From assembly GCA_021399345.1 (NCBI GenBank), contig JAAFKI010000059.1, positions 1 to 64,000 of the forward strand: a stretch of DNA of 64,000 nt, given 5' to 3'. Position 1 is the first letter of the stretch. Every line of letters starts with the position of its first letter. The position numbers and the translations under genes were made by a program. Below are positions 52,781 to 61,411 of this stretch, piece after piece. Origin of the DNA: Candidatus Heimdallarchaeota archaeon (lineage in GTDB: Archaea; Asgardarchaeota; Heimdallarchaeia; Heimdallarchaeales; Heimdallarchaeaceae). The notes beneath the pieces are model-generated. The model was not told the DNA's origin, did no database searches, and saw only the letters and a program-made list of their open reading frames with translations.

Positions 52781-53054
52781 CATTCAAGAAAAAACCATTT
52801 CAAAAATAGATATTCTTTTTGAGATTAAACTATCTGATGTTGAAATCTGCAATCAAATATATTCCAACTTACTTCTAGAAACTGATTTTGATTCAAACGA
52901 AAGGTCTGTTGCTACCATTGAGCAGCAAGACTCAACATTGATTTTGAGAATTAATGCGAAAGATTCTATCTCAGCAAGAGCTACAGTTAACTCATATCTC
53001 AAATGGATTGATTTATCCTTTCAGTTAATGACATATATTAAGAAAAAATCTTAA
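52767..53054 (+). CDS. Pcc1-like protein (second copy, Pcc2 type)
   Basis: 95 residues starting at TTG 52767 (GTG 52773 possible) inside the Brix gene. The pattern matches Pcc1: ILFEIKLSDVEICNQIYSNLLLETDFD, STLILRINAKDSISARATVNSYLKWIDLS. In many archaea a Pcc1 gene follows Brix in the exosome operon; the S3Ae-linked gene at 20169-20426 is the other. Some archaea have Pcc1 and Pcc2, which form a heterodimer. Which one serves KEOPS here cannot be told. Confidence 0.8.
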   Translation: MLVIDIQEKTISKIDILFEIKLSDVEICNQIYSNLLLETDFDSNERSVATIEQQDSTLILRINAKDSISARATVNSYLKWIDLSFQLMTYIKKKS

Positions 53055-53062
53055 AGATAGAA

Positions 53063-53890
53063 TTATGTAATATCGGCTTTTTTCAGCTTTTTCTGAACTA
53101 AAGGTTTAACAAAAACTTGCCTTGCTGTAACCTTGAGATATAGTCGCTTCTTGAAATATTTAGCAACTTCTCGGTAAGAATCAATTGCACTCCATACGCT
53201 AGGATAGGCATCAATCTCATTCACAATTATTTTATTGAATCCTCTCTTTTTAATCTCCTGAAGAATTTTTTTTACTGGAAGAATTCCTGCTCCGAATGAG
53301 TAATGAGAATCTTCACCTTCTGTGCAATCTGATAAATGAATTTCTTCTAATTCATCAAATGGCATTTTATCCAATAAATCAAGATATTTTTCTGGGCCAT
53401 TACGTAAATAAGAATGAGCAACGTCAAATAACCATCCTTTTAGTTGACTCCCTAATTCTTTTTTGAATAGATTATATACTTCAATAAATTCCTCATCAGA
53501 AGTTAATACTATATTCTCTACGACCAAAGGAATTTTCAATTGTTTAATATTTTTCAATAACGTTTCTAGGTTACCATGAGTCTCGACAGGATGAAAAACC
53601 CCTAAGATGATATTCAGATCCTTTCCATAATCATTTACTAACTTAATAATATCTTGAATTTCCTTTTCCTTTTCAGGATAAGCGAAATCGAATCCTTCTA
53701 TTCCTTCCACAGGTAAATGGAATGTAGTTTTCATCTTTCCCACAGCTTCTATTATTCTATCTATGTTTTCCAAATTTACTCCTTGAGGGTTTATTTCACA
53801 TGATTCGATTCCTAGTGATTTAGCTAGACGTATGATGTGTTCGCAACCAAGCCCCTTATACGCTTGAACTGTCTGACCTATTAGTTCCAT
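53063..53890 (-). CDS. TIM-barrel sugar phosphate isomerase/epimerase family protein
   Basis: 275 residues, xylose isomerase-like TIM barrel (AP endonuclease 2 superfamily). Likely metal ligands are the Glu in LVVENIVL, Asp/His in FDVAHSYL, Glu/His in EEIHLSD and the Glu in VNEIDAYP. It has a C-terminal basic tail (LVQKKLKKADIT). The reaction cannot be read. It is monocistronic, convergent with the exosome operon and divergent from the DDAH gene. Confidence 0.85.
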   Translation of the reverse strand: MELIGQTVQAYKGLGCEHIIRLAKSLGIESCEINPQGVNLENIDRIIEAVGKMKTTFHLPVEGIEGFDFAYPEKEKEIQDIIKLVNDYGKDLNIILGVFHPVETHGNLETLLKNIKQLKIPLVVENIVLTSDEEFIEVYNLFKKELGSQLKGWLFDVAHSYLRNGPEKYLDLLDKMPFDELEEIHLSDCTEGEDSHYSFGAGILPVKKILQEIKKRGFNKIIVNEIDAYPSVWSAIDSYREVAKYFKKRLYLKVTARQVFVKPLVQKKLKKADIT

Positions 53891-53950
53891 ACTAGCTGAT
53901 GCGATGGAGAAATATTTAAACTCATCCCCAAATTATGCTTTGAAATCTAA

Positions 53951-54706
53951 ATGAATGCAAAGAGAGCAATAGTTCGTGAACCAGGTAAGAGTTATATTAA
54001 TTGTATAACTTCTCATCCAATGGGTCATACTGTAAATTTATCTTTGGCAAAAGAGCAGCATGGCCGATATTGTGAGACTCTAAGAGAATTAGGTTTAGAT
54101 CTCATAAAGCTGCCACCAAAGGACCGCCTTCCAGATTCGTGCTTTGTGGAAGATAATGCTATTGTACATGGTAAGAAAGCTCTGGTAACACGAATGGCAT
54201 TAGAAAGCCGAAGGGGCGAGGATGAAGATGTACAGAAAACATTGCTGAACTATTTCTCTGTAAAAAGAGCTACAGCTCCAGCTATTATAGAGGGTGGAGA
54301 TGTTGTTCATCTCCCAGATAAGTTAATTTGTGGAATTACTCAAAGGACAAACCAACAAGGTGTGAATCAATTAAGATCTTGGTTAGATATTGAGATTTCA
54401 TCAATAACTAACTCTAATATTGTTCACTTAAAGAGCTACATAAAATATCTTGGAAAGAATACTGCTATTACAACAACTGAATATGATAACCACCCCCTAC
54501 TGAAGAATCTCGAATTGGTTATAGTTCCAGAGGAAGAATACTATTCTGTAAACTGTTTAGCTGTAGCTGATTCAGTTATTATGTCTGATAAGTTTTCATA
54601 CGCACAAAAAGCAGTAGAAAATGCTGGCTTTGATGTTATCTCATTGAACATGAGTGAATTTGAGAAATGTCAAGCATCTTTAACCTGTCTATCAATCTTA
54701 TTCTAA
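53951..54706 (+). CDS. DDAH-like amidinohydrolase (dimethylarginine dimethylaminohydrolase family)
   Basis: 251 residues. DDAH converts methylarginine to citrulline; related enzymes include arginine deiminases. The signature is seen in SHPMGHTVNL, the acidic site CFVEDNAIV, the catalytic histidine at VHLKSYIKYLG, and the catalytic cysteine near the C-terminus in CQASLTCLSILF. The length is slightly under that of most DDAHs. In an archaeon it may act on arginine derivatives from protein turnover or on a metabolite of its own. Monocistronic. Confidence 0.88.
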   Translation: MNAKRAIVREPGKSYINCITSHPMGHTVNLSLAKEQHGRYCETLRELGLDLIKLPPKDRLPDSCFVEDNAIVHGKKALVTRMALESRRGEDEDVQKTLLNYFSVKRATAPAIIEGGDVVHLPDKLICGITQRTNQQGVNQLRSWLDIEISSITNSNIVHLKSYIKYLGKNTAITTTEYDNHPLLKNLELVIVPEEEYYSVNCLAVADSVIMSDKFSYAQKAVENAGFDVISLNMSEFEKCQASLTCLSILF

Positions 54707-54778
54707 TTTCTGAGAATTGTTTCTTCAAAATAAATACAAAGGTCTAAATAAGAAAATATCCAATTTAGTTTGATTGAT

Positions 54779-55366
54779 ATGTTCTTCCTTAGGCGTATTT
54801 ACAAATCTATAATAGGTTTTATTACCTGTACAATTGTTGTTGTCCTTCTAATGTTAGTACTCTGGCCAACACTTGGTATCGAAGCTTTAGATATTGCAAA
54901 TACCGCACTAGTTGCCGATCATGGCTCTGGTGGTCATTTCTGGTTAATGCTTCTGATTCTCTTAGTAGTCAACATATTTATCAAAATGAATCTACCTATT
55001 CCGATTCCAATTCTGGAAACTTATGGTCTTGATAATACCTTGGGTAATGGAGGAGTATATGTTTTGATACTAGTTATTTGGCTAATCGGTTCTTTTGTTG
55101 GAGGTTTAGTTTCCAGAGGAGGATTAAGGTCTGGTGCTTGGTCTGCAATGTTATCTTTCCTATTTCTAGATTTCATTTTTGCTACAATGACTTCTTCGTT
55201 TTTTGGCTCTGGAGGTCTATTTTTTAGTACTTTCTTTGCAACATTGATTTTAGGCTCGTTCATTTTTGTGCCATTAATAGGACTTATAGGTGGAATAACA
55301 GGGGGAATTTTAGGGAAAATGCTCTTTACTAAATCTAAAGATAAAAAGAAAGATCCAGAAGAGTAA
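54779..55366 (+). CDS. Multi-pass membrane protein, unknown
   Basis: 195 residues from ATG 54779 (a TTG at 54770 would add three). Four or five hydrophobic segments: about 13-32 (IIGFITCTIVVVLLMLVLW), 55-75, 90-110 (VYVLILVIWLIGSFVGGLV) and a C-terminal glycine-rich pair (LFLDFIFATMT and FIFVPLIGLIGGITGGIL). A cytoplasmic lysine-rich tail ends the protein. Family not recognised. It precedes RfcL by about 68 bases. Confidence 0.7.
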   Translation: MFFLRRIYKSIIGFITCTIVVVLLMLVLWPTLGIEALDIANTALVADHGSGGHFWLMLLILLVVNIFIKMNLPIPIPILETYGLDNTLGNGGVYVLILVIWLIGSFVGGLVSRGGLRSGAWSAMLSFLFLDFIFATMTSSFFGSGGLFFSTFFATLILGSFIFVPLIGLIGGITGGILGKMLFTKSKDKKKDPEE

Positions 55367-55434
55367 TATAAATAACATTTTCCCATTACCCACATATTTT
55401 TTATATTGAAACATTTATGGTCTAAATGACATTA

Positions 55435-57030
55435 ATGGCTAGTAAGAAAGATAATCAAGTTGTGCCTTGGGTTGAAAAATATCGTCCTGAGCGATTAGAA
55501 GATTTTGTTGGAAACAAGGAGGCAATTCAGAAGTTAGAAAATTGGTTGAAAAGCTGGAACCAACAGAGAAAGAAAGTTGTTCTATTAGCAGGACCTGCCG
55601 GAGTAGGCAAAACTAGTGTTGTATATTATCTGATAAAGAAATATGATTATGAGTTTGTTGAAGTAAATGCTAGCGATAAAAGAAATAAAAAAGCCGTTGA
55701 GCTACTTGTTGGAAGATCATCAACTGAAGGAACTGTACTTCAAGGGGCGAGAGTCAGAAAATTGGTTTTAGTTGATGAAGCGGATGGTCTTTTTGGAAAT
55801 GAAGATAGAGGTGGAGGGAGTGCTTTAACGAAAGCTGTATCTGCGACAAGAATCCCGATAATATGTACCGCCAATGATCCTTCAGCTTCCTCGTTGAAAT
55901 CTGCTAAAAAAAATATGTTAGTAATAGAATTTCACCGTTTGAAAGAAGAGGAAATTCTCACTCTTCTCAAAAAGATTGTTAAAGAGGAAAAACTAGACAT
56001 TAACGATGAAACACTAATTGCTATAACCAAAAATAGTAGTGGTGATGCGAGGTCTGCTATCAATGATTTAGAAGGAGCTTCCTTTGGTACAAAAGGTGTT
56101 AAAATTATTTTTGATCCGAGAAATCAAAAACACAGTTTGGATTCAGCCCTTAATACTATCTTTGGAGCTAAGGATTTTGCTTCTGCTAGAAGGGCTTTAG
56201 ACGGGGTGGATGTTGATTATAGGGAATTACTTACTTATGTTTACGAACATGCCTATAAACAAGCAGATTCATCTGAAGAGTTATTTAGTATTTATCAGCT
56301 AATTGCTGAAGCGGATATGTATTTACAGAGATGTTATATCAAACAAGATTGGAAATTTCTCAAATACTTCTTCACTTTTATTTCTTCAGTGGGATTAGTG
56401 AAAACATCATCTTTTAAATATACTAAATATGGTTTTCCAAGCTATTGGTCATTGATGGGAAGGTTAAGAGGTAGAAATACTAGTTTAATGGGAATAGCAA
56501 ATAAAAGTATAAAACAACTTCATTGTTCAAAAAAAGCTTTTCAGGTTGATTATTATCCATTTATTCGTGTAATCTTCAATACTGACCCAAAAATGGCTGC
56601 TGGTTTAGTCGCTTGGTTTCAGTATGATGAACCAGATGTCTTCTTCTTAACTGATAAATCCAGCAAATTGACTAAAAGAATTTTAGAATACTCAGAAGAA
56701 GCTTATCTGCAAATGGCAGAAAAATGGATAAGCAAAGCTAAAGAAATGGATCAAAGTTTGATTTTTTATACACAGAAAACAACAAAGCCAGTTCAAAAAT
56801 CATCACAAAAACCAAAAAGAGTAACTAAAGCAGAAACAACTGGGAAAGTTGTTAAAGAAAAATCTACAAAAACTGATAATAGAAAAGAAAAAAGCAAAAA
56901 ATCACAAGATGAATTAAAAAAGAAGAAAGTAGATGATTCTAAAACAGAAGAAAAGAAAGAGAAACAATTAACAGATAATAAAATCAAAAAAGATTCTCAA
57001 ACCTCATTGGAAACATTTCTAGGGGAATAA
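55435..57030 (+). CDS. rfcL: Replication factor C large subunit
   Basis: 531 residues from ATG 55435; ATG 55426 three codons earlier is in frame. Part of the clamp loader that places PCNA on DNA. Motifs: PWVEKYRPERLEDFVGNKEA (RFC box), P-loop GPAGVGKTSV, Walker B LVDEADGLFG and sensor TANDPSASSLKSA, then SSGDARSAINDLEG. The tail of about 80 residues is Lys/Glu-rich, and the last residues QTSLETFL form a PIP-like box for PCNA binding. The small subunit is not in the window. Confidence 0.96.
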   Translation: MASKKDNQVVPWVEKYRPERLEDFVGNKEAIQKLENWLKSWNQQRKKVVLLAGPAGVGKTSVVYYLIKKYDYEFVEVNASDKRNKKAVELLVGRSSTEGTVLQGARVRKLVLVDEADGLFGNEDRGGGSALTKAVSATRIPIICTANDPSASSLKSAKKNMLVIEFHRLKEEEILTLLKKIVKEEKLDINDETLIAITKNSSGDARSAINDLEGASFGTKGVKIIFDPRNQKHSLDSALNTIFGAKDFASARRALDGVDVDYRELLTYVYEHAYKQADSSEELFSIYQLIAEADMYLQRCYIKQDWKFLKYFFTFISSVGLVKTSSFKYTKYGFPSYWSLMGRLRGRNTSLMGIANKSIKQLHCSKKAFQVDYYPFIRVIFNTDPKMAAGLVAWFQYDEPDVFFLTDKSSKLTKRILEYSEEAYLQMAEKWISKAKEMDQSLIFYTQKTTKPVQKSSQKPKRVTKAETTGKVVKEKSTKTDNRKEKSKKSQDELKKKKVDDSKTEEKKEKQLTDNKIKKDSQTSLETFLGE

Positions 57031-57044
57031 TGTTTCTTTTTCTT

Positions 57045-57359
57045 CTAATCCTTAGTTTTTGAAATTTGATCACTAATTGGAAACATTAAACCTGAAGACA
57101 GTAAGAATTGAAGCATTTTCTTGAAATTAGAAACATAGTAGATATCTGTATTCAATCTTTGTCGAACCATTCTATGATGAATTAAAAATTCCAGATTTTT
57201 CATTACATCATTTTCTCTTATCCCCGTTACTTCAATCAGTTCTCCTAAACTCATCCCTTCTTCATATAAGCTTAAAGAGACTGCAACAACACCAACATTT
57301 ACTCTATCAATAACATCACTAGGCAATTCAACGTTGTCTTCGGAATTTTCTTCACTCAT
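57045..57359 (-). CDS. Small winged-helix-like protein
   Basis: 104 residues. An acidic start is followed by a HTH: GVVAVSLSLYEEGMSLGELIEVTGIRENDVMKNLEFLIHHRMV, and a wing strand with TDIYYVSNFKKML. It overlaps the end of the phosphoribosyltransferase gene by 8 bases, so the two are co-transcribed. It may regulate purine salvage or bind elsewhere. Family not recognised. Confidence 0.65.
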   Translation of the reverse strand: MSEENSEDNVELPSDVIDRVNVGVVAVSLSLYEEGMSLGELIEVTGIRENDVMKNLEFLIHHRMVRQRLNTDIYYVSNFKKMLQFLLSSGLMFPISDQISKTKD

Positions 57360-57960
57360 TATCTATCCTCTTCTTATTTGTTTTATCTAAAATCAGAGAA
57401 AAAAAAGCATTCACTAATGGAGGTGGAATTCCAATGTCTTTTAATTTCCTTCTAATTTCTTTAATAGACATCTTCTCATTTAGTTGATCATATTGAAAAG
57501 CTGCAAACTCTCCATATTCCCATGGATAAACTATCCAAGCTTCAGTTTCTTTGATATAATACTCGGGTTTTATGATGCTGTGCTTTTTGTAATATAGTGT
57601 AGAGGTCCTAATCTCCTTGGCTCCCATTTCTTTTATATGTTCAATAGCTGCCATTAGACTTTTTCCTGAATCTGCAACATCATCAACGATTAAAACAATT
57701 TTACCTTCAACTTTCTCTGAAATTTCTTGGGTTATAATAGGATTCTCTGTGGCCCTTGAAGTATTATTGTAGAATTCTATCTTTATATTAGCAGTCCTTC
57801 GGTTACCATAAAAATCTGCTAATAATCTTGCTGGAATCCATCCACCTCTAGCAATACCCACTATGATATCAGGGTAGAAATTGTCGTCTGTCATTTTTTC
57901 AAATAAGTAAAAAGTCATCTGGTAACTTTGATCCCATGAGACTATTTCATATTCAGTCAT
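57352..57960 (-). CDS. Purine phosphoribosyltransferase-like protein (Gpt/HPRT group)
   Basis: 202 residues of the type I PRTase fold. The PRPP motif is KIVLIVDDVADSGKSL, and the N-terminal DIIVGIARGGWIPARLLADF (loop with conserved Gly-Gly) and AWIVYPWEYGEF are typical of the xanthine/guanine group. Likely acts in purine salvage; the base specificity is not decidable. Followed by the winged-helix gene with an 8-base overlap. Confidence 0.88.
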   Translation of the reverse strand: MTEYEIVSWDQSYQMTFYLFEKMTDDNFYPDIIVGIARGGWIPARLLADFYGNRRTANIKIEFYNNTSRATENPIITQEISEKVEGKIVLIVDDVADSGKSLMAAIEHIKEMGAKEIRTSTLYYKKHSIIKPEYYIKETEAWIVYPWEYGEFAAFQYDQLNEKMSIKEIRRKLKDIGIPPPLVNAFFSLILDKTNKKRIDNE

Positions 57961-58093
57961 AAGTTTACCACATCAGCAATAGTATTGCGCTTGTTAAAAA
58001 AGATTCTCAAAGATACTAGTGGCATGTGCCTTTTAAGAAACCTTATTAATTTAACTTGAGAGAAAGAGCTTTGAAATTAATAGGTGATTAAAA

Positions 58094-60337
58094 ATGTCAT
58101 TCATTGAAAGATTAGAACTAACACTAGAAGAAAAACAAGTTTATTCTCTTTTATTAGGGTCAGGTCAATTAACGGCTTTTGAAATAGCTCAATTTGGAAA
58201 TCTTCATTTTTCAAAAGTTCAAGTTGCTCTTGATGCATTGCAGAAAAAAGGTGCTGTAGGTGTATCTGAAGGGTATCTCGAGAAATATTTCGTTAGAATA
58301 CCTTTAGAATATCTTGCTGAAAGCAGCGATCAAATTGGTGCAAGTGTAAAGAATAATTTGACAAACACTTCAACTTTCATGGAGAGCAAGAAAACTGAGT
58401 TTAATGAGCTAAGGACCAATCTTGTAACACAGTTAAATGAATCTGTTTCAAGAAAAGAAGCTGAGTTAGATCAAAAATTAGCGAGTTCATCCTCAGAATT
58501 AGAGAATATCCGTAATCAGAAAAAGGAATTTATAGCATCAAAATCAAATGAAATTAAACGCGAATTATCTGCCATTCAAGATGGACAGAAACAGAGTTTA
58601 ACGAATTTTGTTCAAGAAACATTACAGAATAATACAGATAGTATTTCAAGTGCTAAATCATCAATAGATTCAGCCGAAGCAATAATATCTCAAAATAATA
58701 CTGGAAGTGCTTCCACTTCAAGTAGCCAAGTAGATCAAAATGTTAATCAAACGTTGACATCAATTGAGGAAATATCTCAAACCCTAAAACCAAAGTTGGA
58801 ATTATTAGGGGAGAATTATTCAGCCCATATAGGGGAAATTCCACAACTTCTGGAAGAAAGTATTGATTTAACAAAAATCGATGTTAGAGCGTTTAATAAA
58901 AGTCAAACAGATAAGAATCTCAGTTTTTCAACTGAAACTGTAAGAACAACAGGAGAAACTGTTGATAAAATTTCAGAAACAGTCTCTGGTTCTCTAAATG
59001 AATTAAATAACTCACTTGAAATGCTTCTAAACAGAAAAGTAGAAGAATTGTCACTTCAGGTTCAAGAAGCTGTATCTGCTCTAAATGATAAGGTTTCAGA
59101 GATTAAACAATCTTTATCTGATGAACTAATTCAACAGAAAAACCTTGCCTTATCAAATACTGTGTCACAAATAAAAGAAGATATGAATCTTAAGTATACT
59201 AATCTTCAAAACAGTGAGCAAATACATCGTAACAACTTAACAAGTGAAAGAGACATGTTTGCTCAAAAACTTGATGCTCAATATAATGAAACATTACAGA
59301 ACTACAACAATAAGATTCAAGAAATACAGGAAACTGCAAGAACAAGACTAAGTAATTTTGAGGAGAACTTTTCAACTCAATTTAGTGATATTGTGACAGG
59401 CATTGTTGACAATTTAAACAATCATGTTCAATCTTTTAGGGATCTTGCTACAAAACTAAATGAGAATATTAACCAAACACTAGGAACAGAAACTGACAAC
59501 CTAAAGGAAAAATGGTCTGATTTAGCAAGTCAAATGCAAGCAATAGCTCAAGAGAATGAAGTAGCGATAAATTCAAAGTACCAAGAAGCTGTTAATTTGA
59601 TTAATTCTTCAACTTCTGCTATTTCCTCTGAATTATCAACTTATTTGGATCAATCCTTAGAATCTACCCGTAACATAACAAACGATATAGTAACAACATC
59701 AAAGGCTCAAATAACTGATAGTAAAAATCAACTTGCTGGAAATCTAACTGAAGAAGTAGATGCCGCAGCAAGATTTCTTGCTGAGACTGAAGGAAAGTTC
59801 ACAGATACAGCTAATCATCTTTTAACAGTAGCTATGAAATTGAAGAACGATTTCAGAACACTAGAAGCAACAACTAGAGAATCACCCATACCTAGAGTCG
59901 AAACAACATCAATAACAGGATTAGAAGCTACAAAAGATCATATGGATAGAATAGTCAGAGCTGCAAAAAGAAGTGTAACAATAATGTCCCCAAATCCAGA
60001 CTATATACCGCTAGATGCAGTGAAAACCTTACCTTCAACAGTAAGAGTTACTATAGTAACAAAACTAGATGAAACGATAAATAGAGAATGGATCGATTCA
60101 GCTTATACAGCAGAAGCAAATGTTGAGGTAAGAAAGTTCAGAGATGTGGGTACAGGAGTAGAATTGCCAAAGTTCATAGGAGTTGAAAGAGAAAACGAGG
60201 AAGTTCTGATTGGAGCTGTAGATGAAGCAACAAATGAAGTTGTTGGAATCTTAAGTAGTTCTACAGAATTTGCAAAAATAGTTTCCTACATTGTTATCGC
60301 TGATTTTGCTAGAGGAAGATCAACACAAATAAAATAA
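58094..60337 (+). CDS. Second TrmB-like winged helix / long coiled coil / effector-like protein
   Basis: 747 residues with the design of the protein at 9284-11581. Residues 1-70 are a TrmB-type winged helix (LTLEEKQVYSLLLGSGQLTAFEIAQFG...ALDALQKKGAV). Residues about 80-600 are a Ser/Gln/Asn/Glu-rich coiled coil that looks like methyl-accepting or apolipoprotein-like helices. From about residue 610 comes a small alpha/beta domain with TGLEATKDHMDRIVRAAKRSVTIMSPNP, RVTIVTKLDETINREW and VLIGAVDEATNEVVGILS. AGGTGATTAAAAATG provides a good ribosome site. The two proteins share little direct identity except in plan. Function unknown. Confidence 0.75.
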   Translation: MSFIERLELTLEEKQVYSLLLGSGQLTAFEIAQFGNLHFSKVQVALDALQKKGAVGVSEGYLEKYFVRIPLEYLAESSDQIGASVKNNLTNTSTFMESKKTEFNELRTNLVTQLNESVSRKEAELDQKLASSSSELENIRNQKKEFIASKSNEIKRELSAIQDGQKQSLTNFVQETLQNNTDSISSAKSSIDSAEAIISQNNTGSASTSSSQVDQNVNQTLTSIEEISQTLKPKLELLGENYSAHIGEIPQLLEESIDLTKIDVRAFNKSQTDKNLSFSTETVRTTGETVDKISETVSGSLNELNNSLEMLLNRKVEELSLQVQEAVSALNDKVSEIKQSLSDELIQQKNLALSNTVSQIKEDMNLKYTNLQNSEQIHRNNLTSERDMFAQKLDAQYNETLQNYNNKIQEIQETARTRLSNFEENFSTQFSDIVTGIVDNLNNHVQSFRDLATKLNENINQTLGTETDNLKEKWSDLASQMQAIAQENEVAINSKYQEAVNLINSSTSAISSELSTYLDQSLESTRNITNDIVTTSKAQITDSKNQLAGNLTEEVDAAARFLAETEGKFTDTANHLLTVAMKLKNDFRTLEATTRESPIPRVETTSITGLEATKDHMDRIVRAAKRSVTIMSPNPDYIPLDAVKTLPSTVRVTIVTKLDETINREWIDSAYTAEANVEVRKFRDVGTGVELPKFIGVERENEEVLIGAVDEATNEVVGILSSSTEFAKIVSYIVIADFARGRSTQIK

Positions 60338-60357
60338 TCTAATTCAGATTATTTTTT
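60335..60357 (+). terminator. Hairpin with T-tract at the end of the TrmB/coiled-coil gene
   Basis: TAATCT (60335-60340, including the TAA stop) pairs with AGATTA (60346-60351) around AATTC, and is followed by six T. This resembles an intrinsic-type terminator, although archaea often need only the T-tract. Confidence 0.45.
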
Positions 60358-60583
60358 CTATTTTTTATTTGCATGATTACTATAAAACATAGTTAGATTT
60401 ATTGTAAACAGAAGCTAACTGTTCTTTATACGAAGAGAGGATAGAAAAAATTGATTTGGTGTGAACAAATTGACATAGGAATGAGTAACTTGAAATGCAG
60501 AAGAATGCTGGGAGACATGGCTTGAGAGAAGAGTTTAAAAAGAGGAGTAAAAAAAGGATTTCAAACACTAGGTGAAAGAAAAA

Positions 60584-60757
60584 ATGCCAACAGTAGTAGA
60601 TGCAGAATGTTGTATAGCATGCGGTGCTTGTGTGGACATCTGTCCAGAGAATGTATATGATTTGAAAGATGTTGCAGTGACAACAAGAAAAGAAGAATGT
60701 ACAGATTGCGGATTATGCATAGATGAATGTCCAAGCGAATGTATAGATTACGAGTGA
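60584..60757 (+). CDS. Small 2[4Fe-4S] ferredoxin
   Basis: 57 residues from ATG 60584. GGTGA at 60571-60575 is its ribosome site; the frame also opens at a GTG inside it. The two cluster motifs C-x2-C-x2-C-x3-C-P are CIACGACVDICP and CTDCGLCIDECP, with a classic bacterial-type dicluster layout. It is a soluble electron carrier. It is strongly acidic. The neighbours do not reveal its partner enzyme. Confidence 0.94.
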   Translation: MPTVVDAECCIACGACVDICPENVYDLKDVAVTTRKEECTDCGLCIDECPSECIDYE

Positions 60758-60782
60758 ATCGGTAATTCTTCTCACTTTTTTT

Positions 60783-61259
60783 CTATTTATGCTTATATTT
60801 CTTAAACAGTCTTTTCCATCCTCGCACTTTTTCTCCCAAATTTATCATACCCATTGGTTTAGATTTGACAACGTTCAAATTATATAGGACTTCATCAAAT
60901 CCATCAAAGACTGCAGGTTCTGAATATCCTCTTCCTATTTGGTCCTCATACATTTCAAGAAATGCTCCGTAAGTCATTTCCATTTGATTTTTCACTTCTT
61001 CGTCTGTTTCACTCATTGGTGTAGTAAATACAACTATCACATCTCTTTCGTTATCTACTCTGAAATGCAATTTTAAGTCTGAAAAGACAACTGTCTGTAT
61101 TTCCTGTTGTCCATATGATTCTTTTGAAAACGCATATAACGCCGCTAGAAAGCCTGTTTGTAGTGTATAATCCGGTCTCATTTTACAAGTTTCTCCTCCA
61201 AAACATCTACTATAATAAGGAATTCCACTACTATCAATAATAAAAACATCATCTGCCAT
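60783..61259 (-). CDS. Longin-like domain protein, candidate
   Basis: 158 residues. The pattern FIIDSSGIPYYSRCFGG, a helix TGFLAALYAFSKESY, strands QTVVFSDLKLHFRVDNERDVIVVF and a final helix EVKNQMEMTYGAFLEMYED resembles a longin/roadblock-like fold, as in eukaryotic trafficking proteins and Asgard longin proteins. The C-terminal end is lysine-rich (RLFKKYKHK). It is divergent from Dna2, and its nearest neighbours are a ferredoxin and Dna2, not GTPase genes. A fold search is needed; the family is not certain. Confidence 0.55.
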   Translation of the reverse strand: MADDVFIIDSSGIPYYSRCFGGETCKMRPDYTLQTGFLAALYAFSKESYGQQEIQTVVFSDLKLHFRVDNERDVIVVFTTPMSETDEEVKNQMEMTYGAFLEMYEDQIGRGYSEPAVFDGFDEVLYNLNVVKSKPMGMINLGEKVRGWKRLFKKYKHK

Positions 61260-61411
61260 TTTTATTCACTTTATTACTTTTTGTTCTTCAAATCAAATAG
61301 TGTTTGTTGATACCTTTTAAAATTTGGTTTCAACAAAAATCCTTGATACATTTTTCTTTCCTCATTTTTACCCACATGTTTATTTATTATTTTCTAGATT
61401 TAGTATCAACC

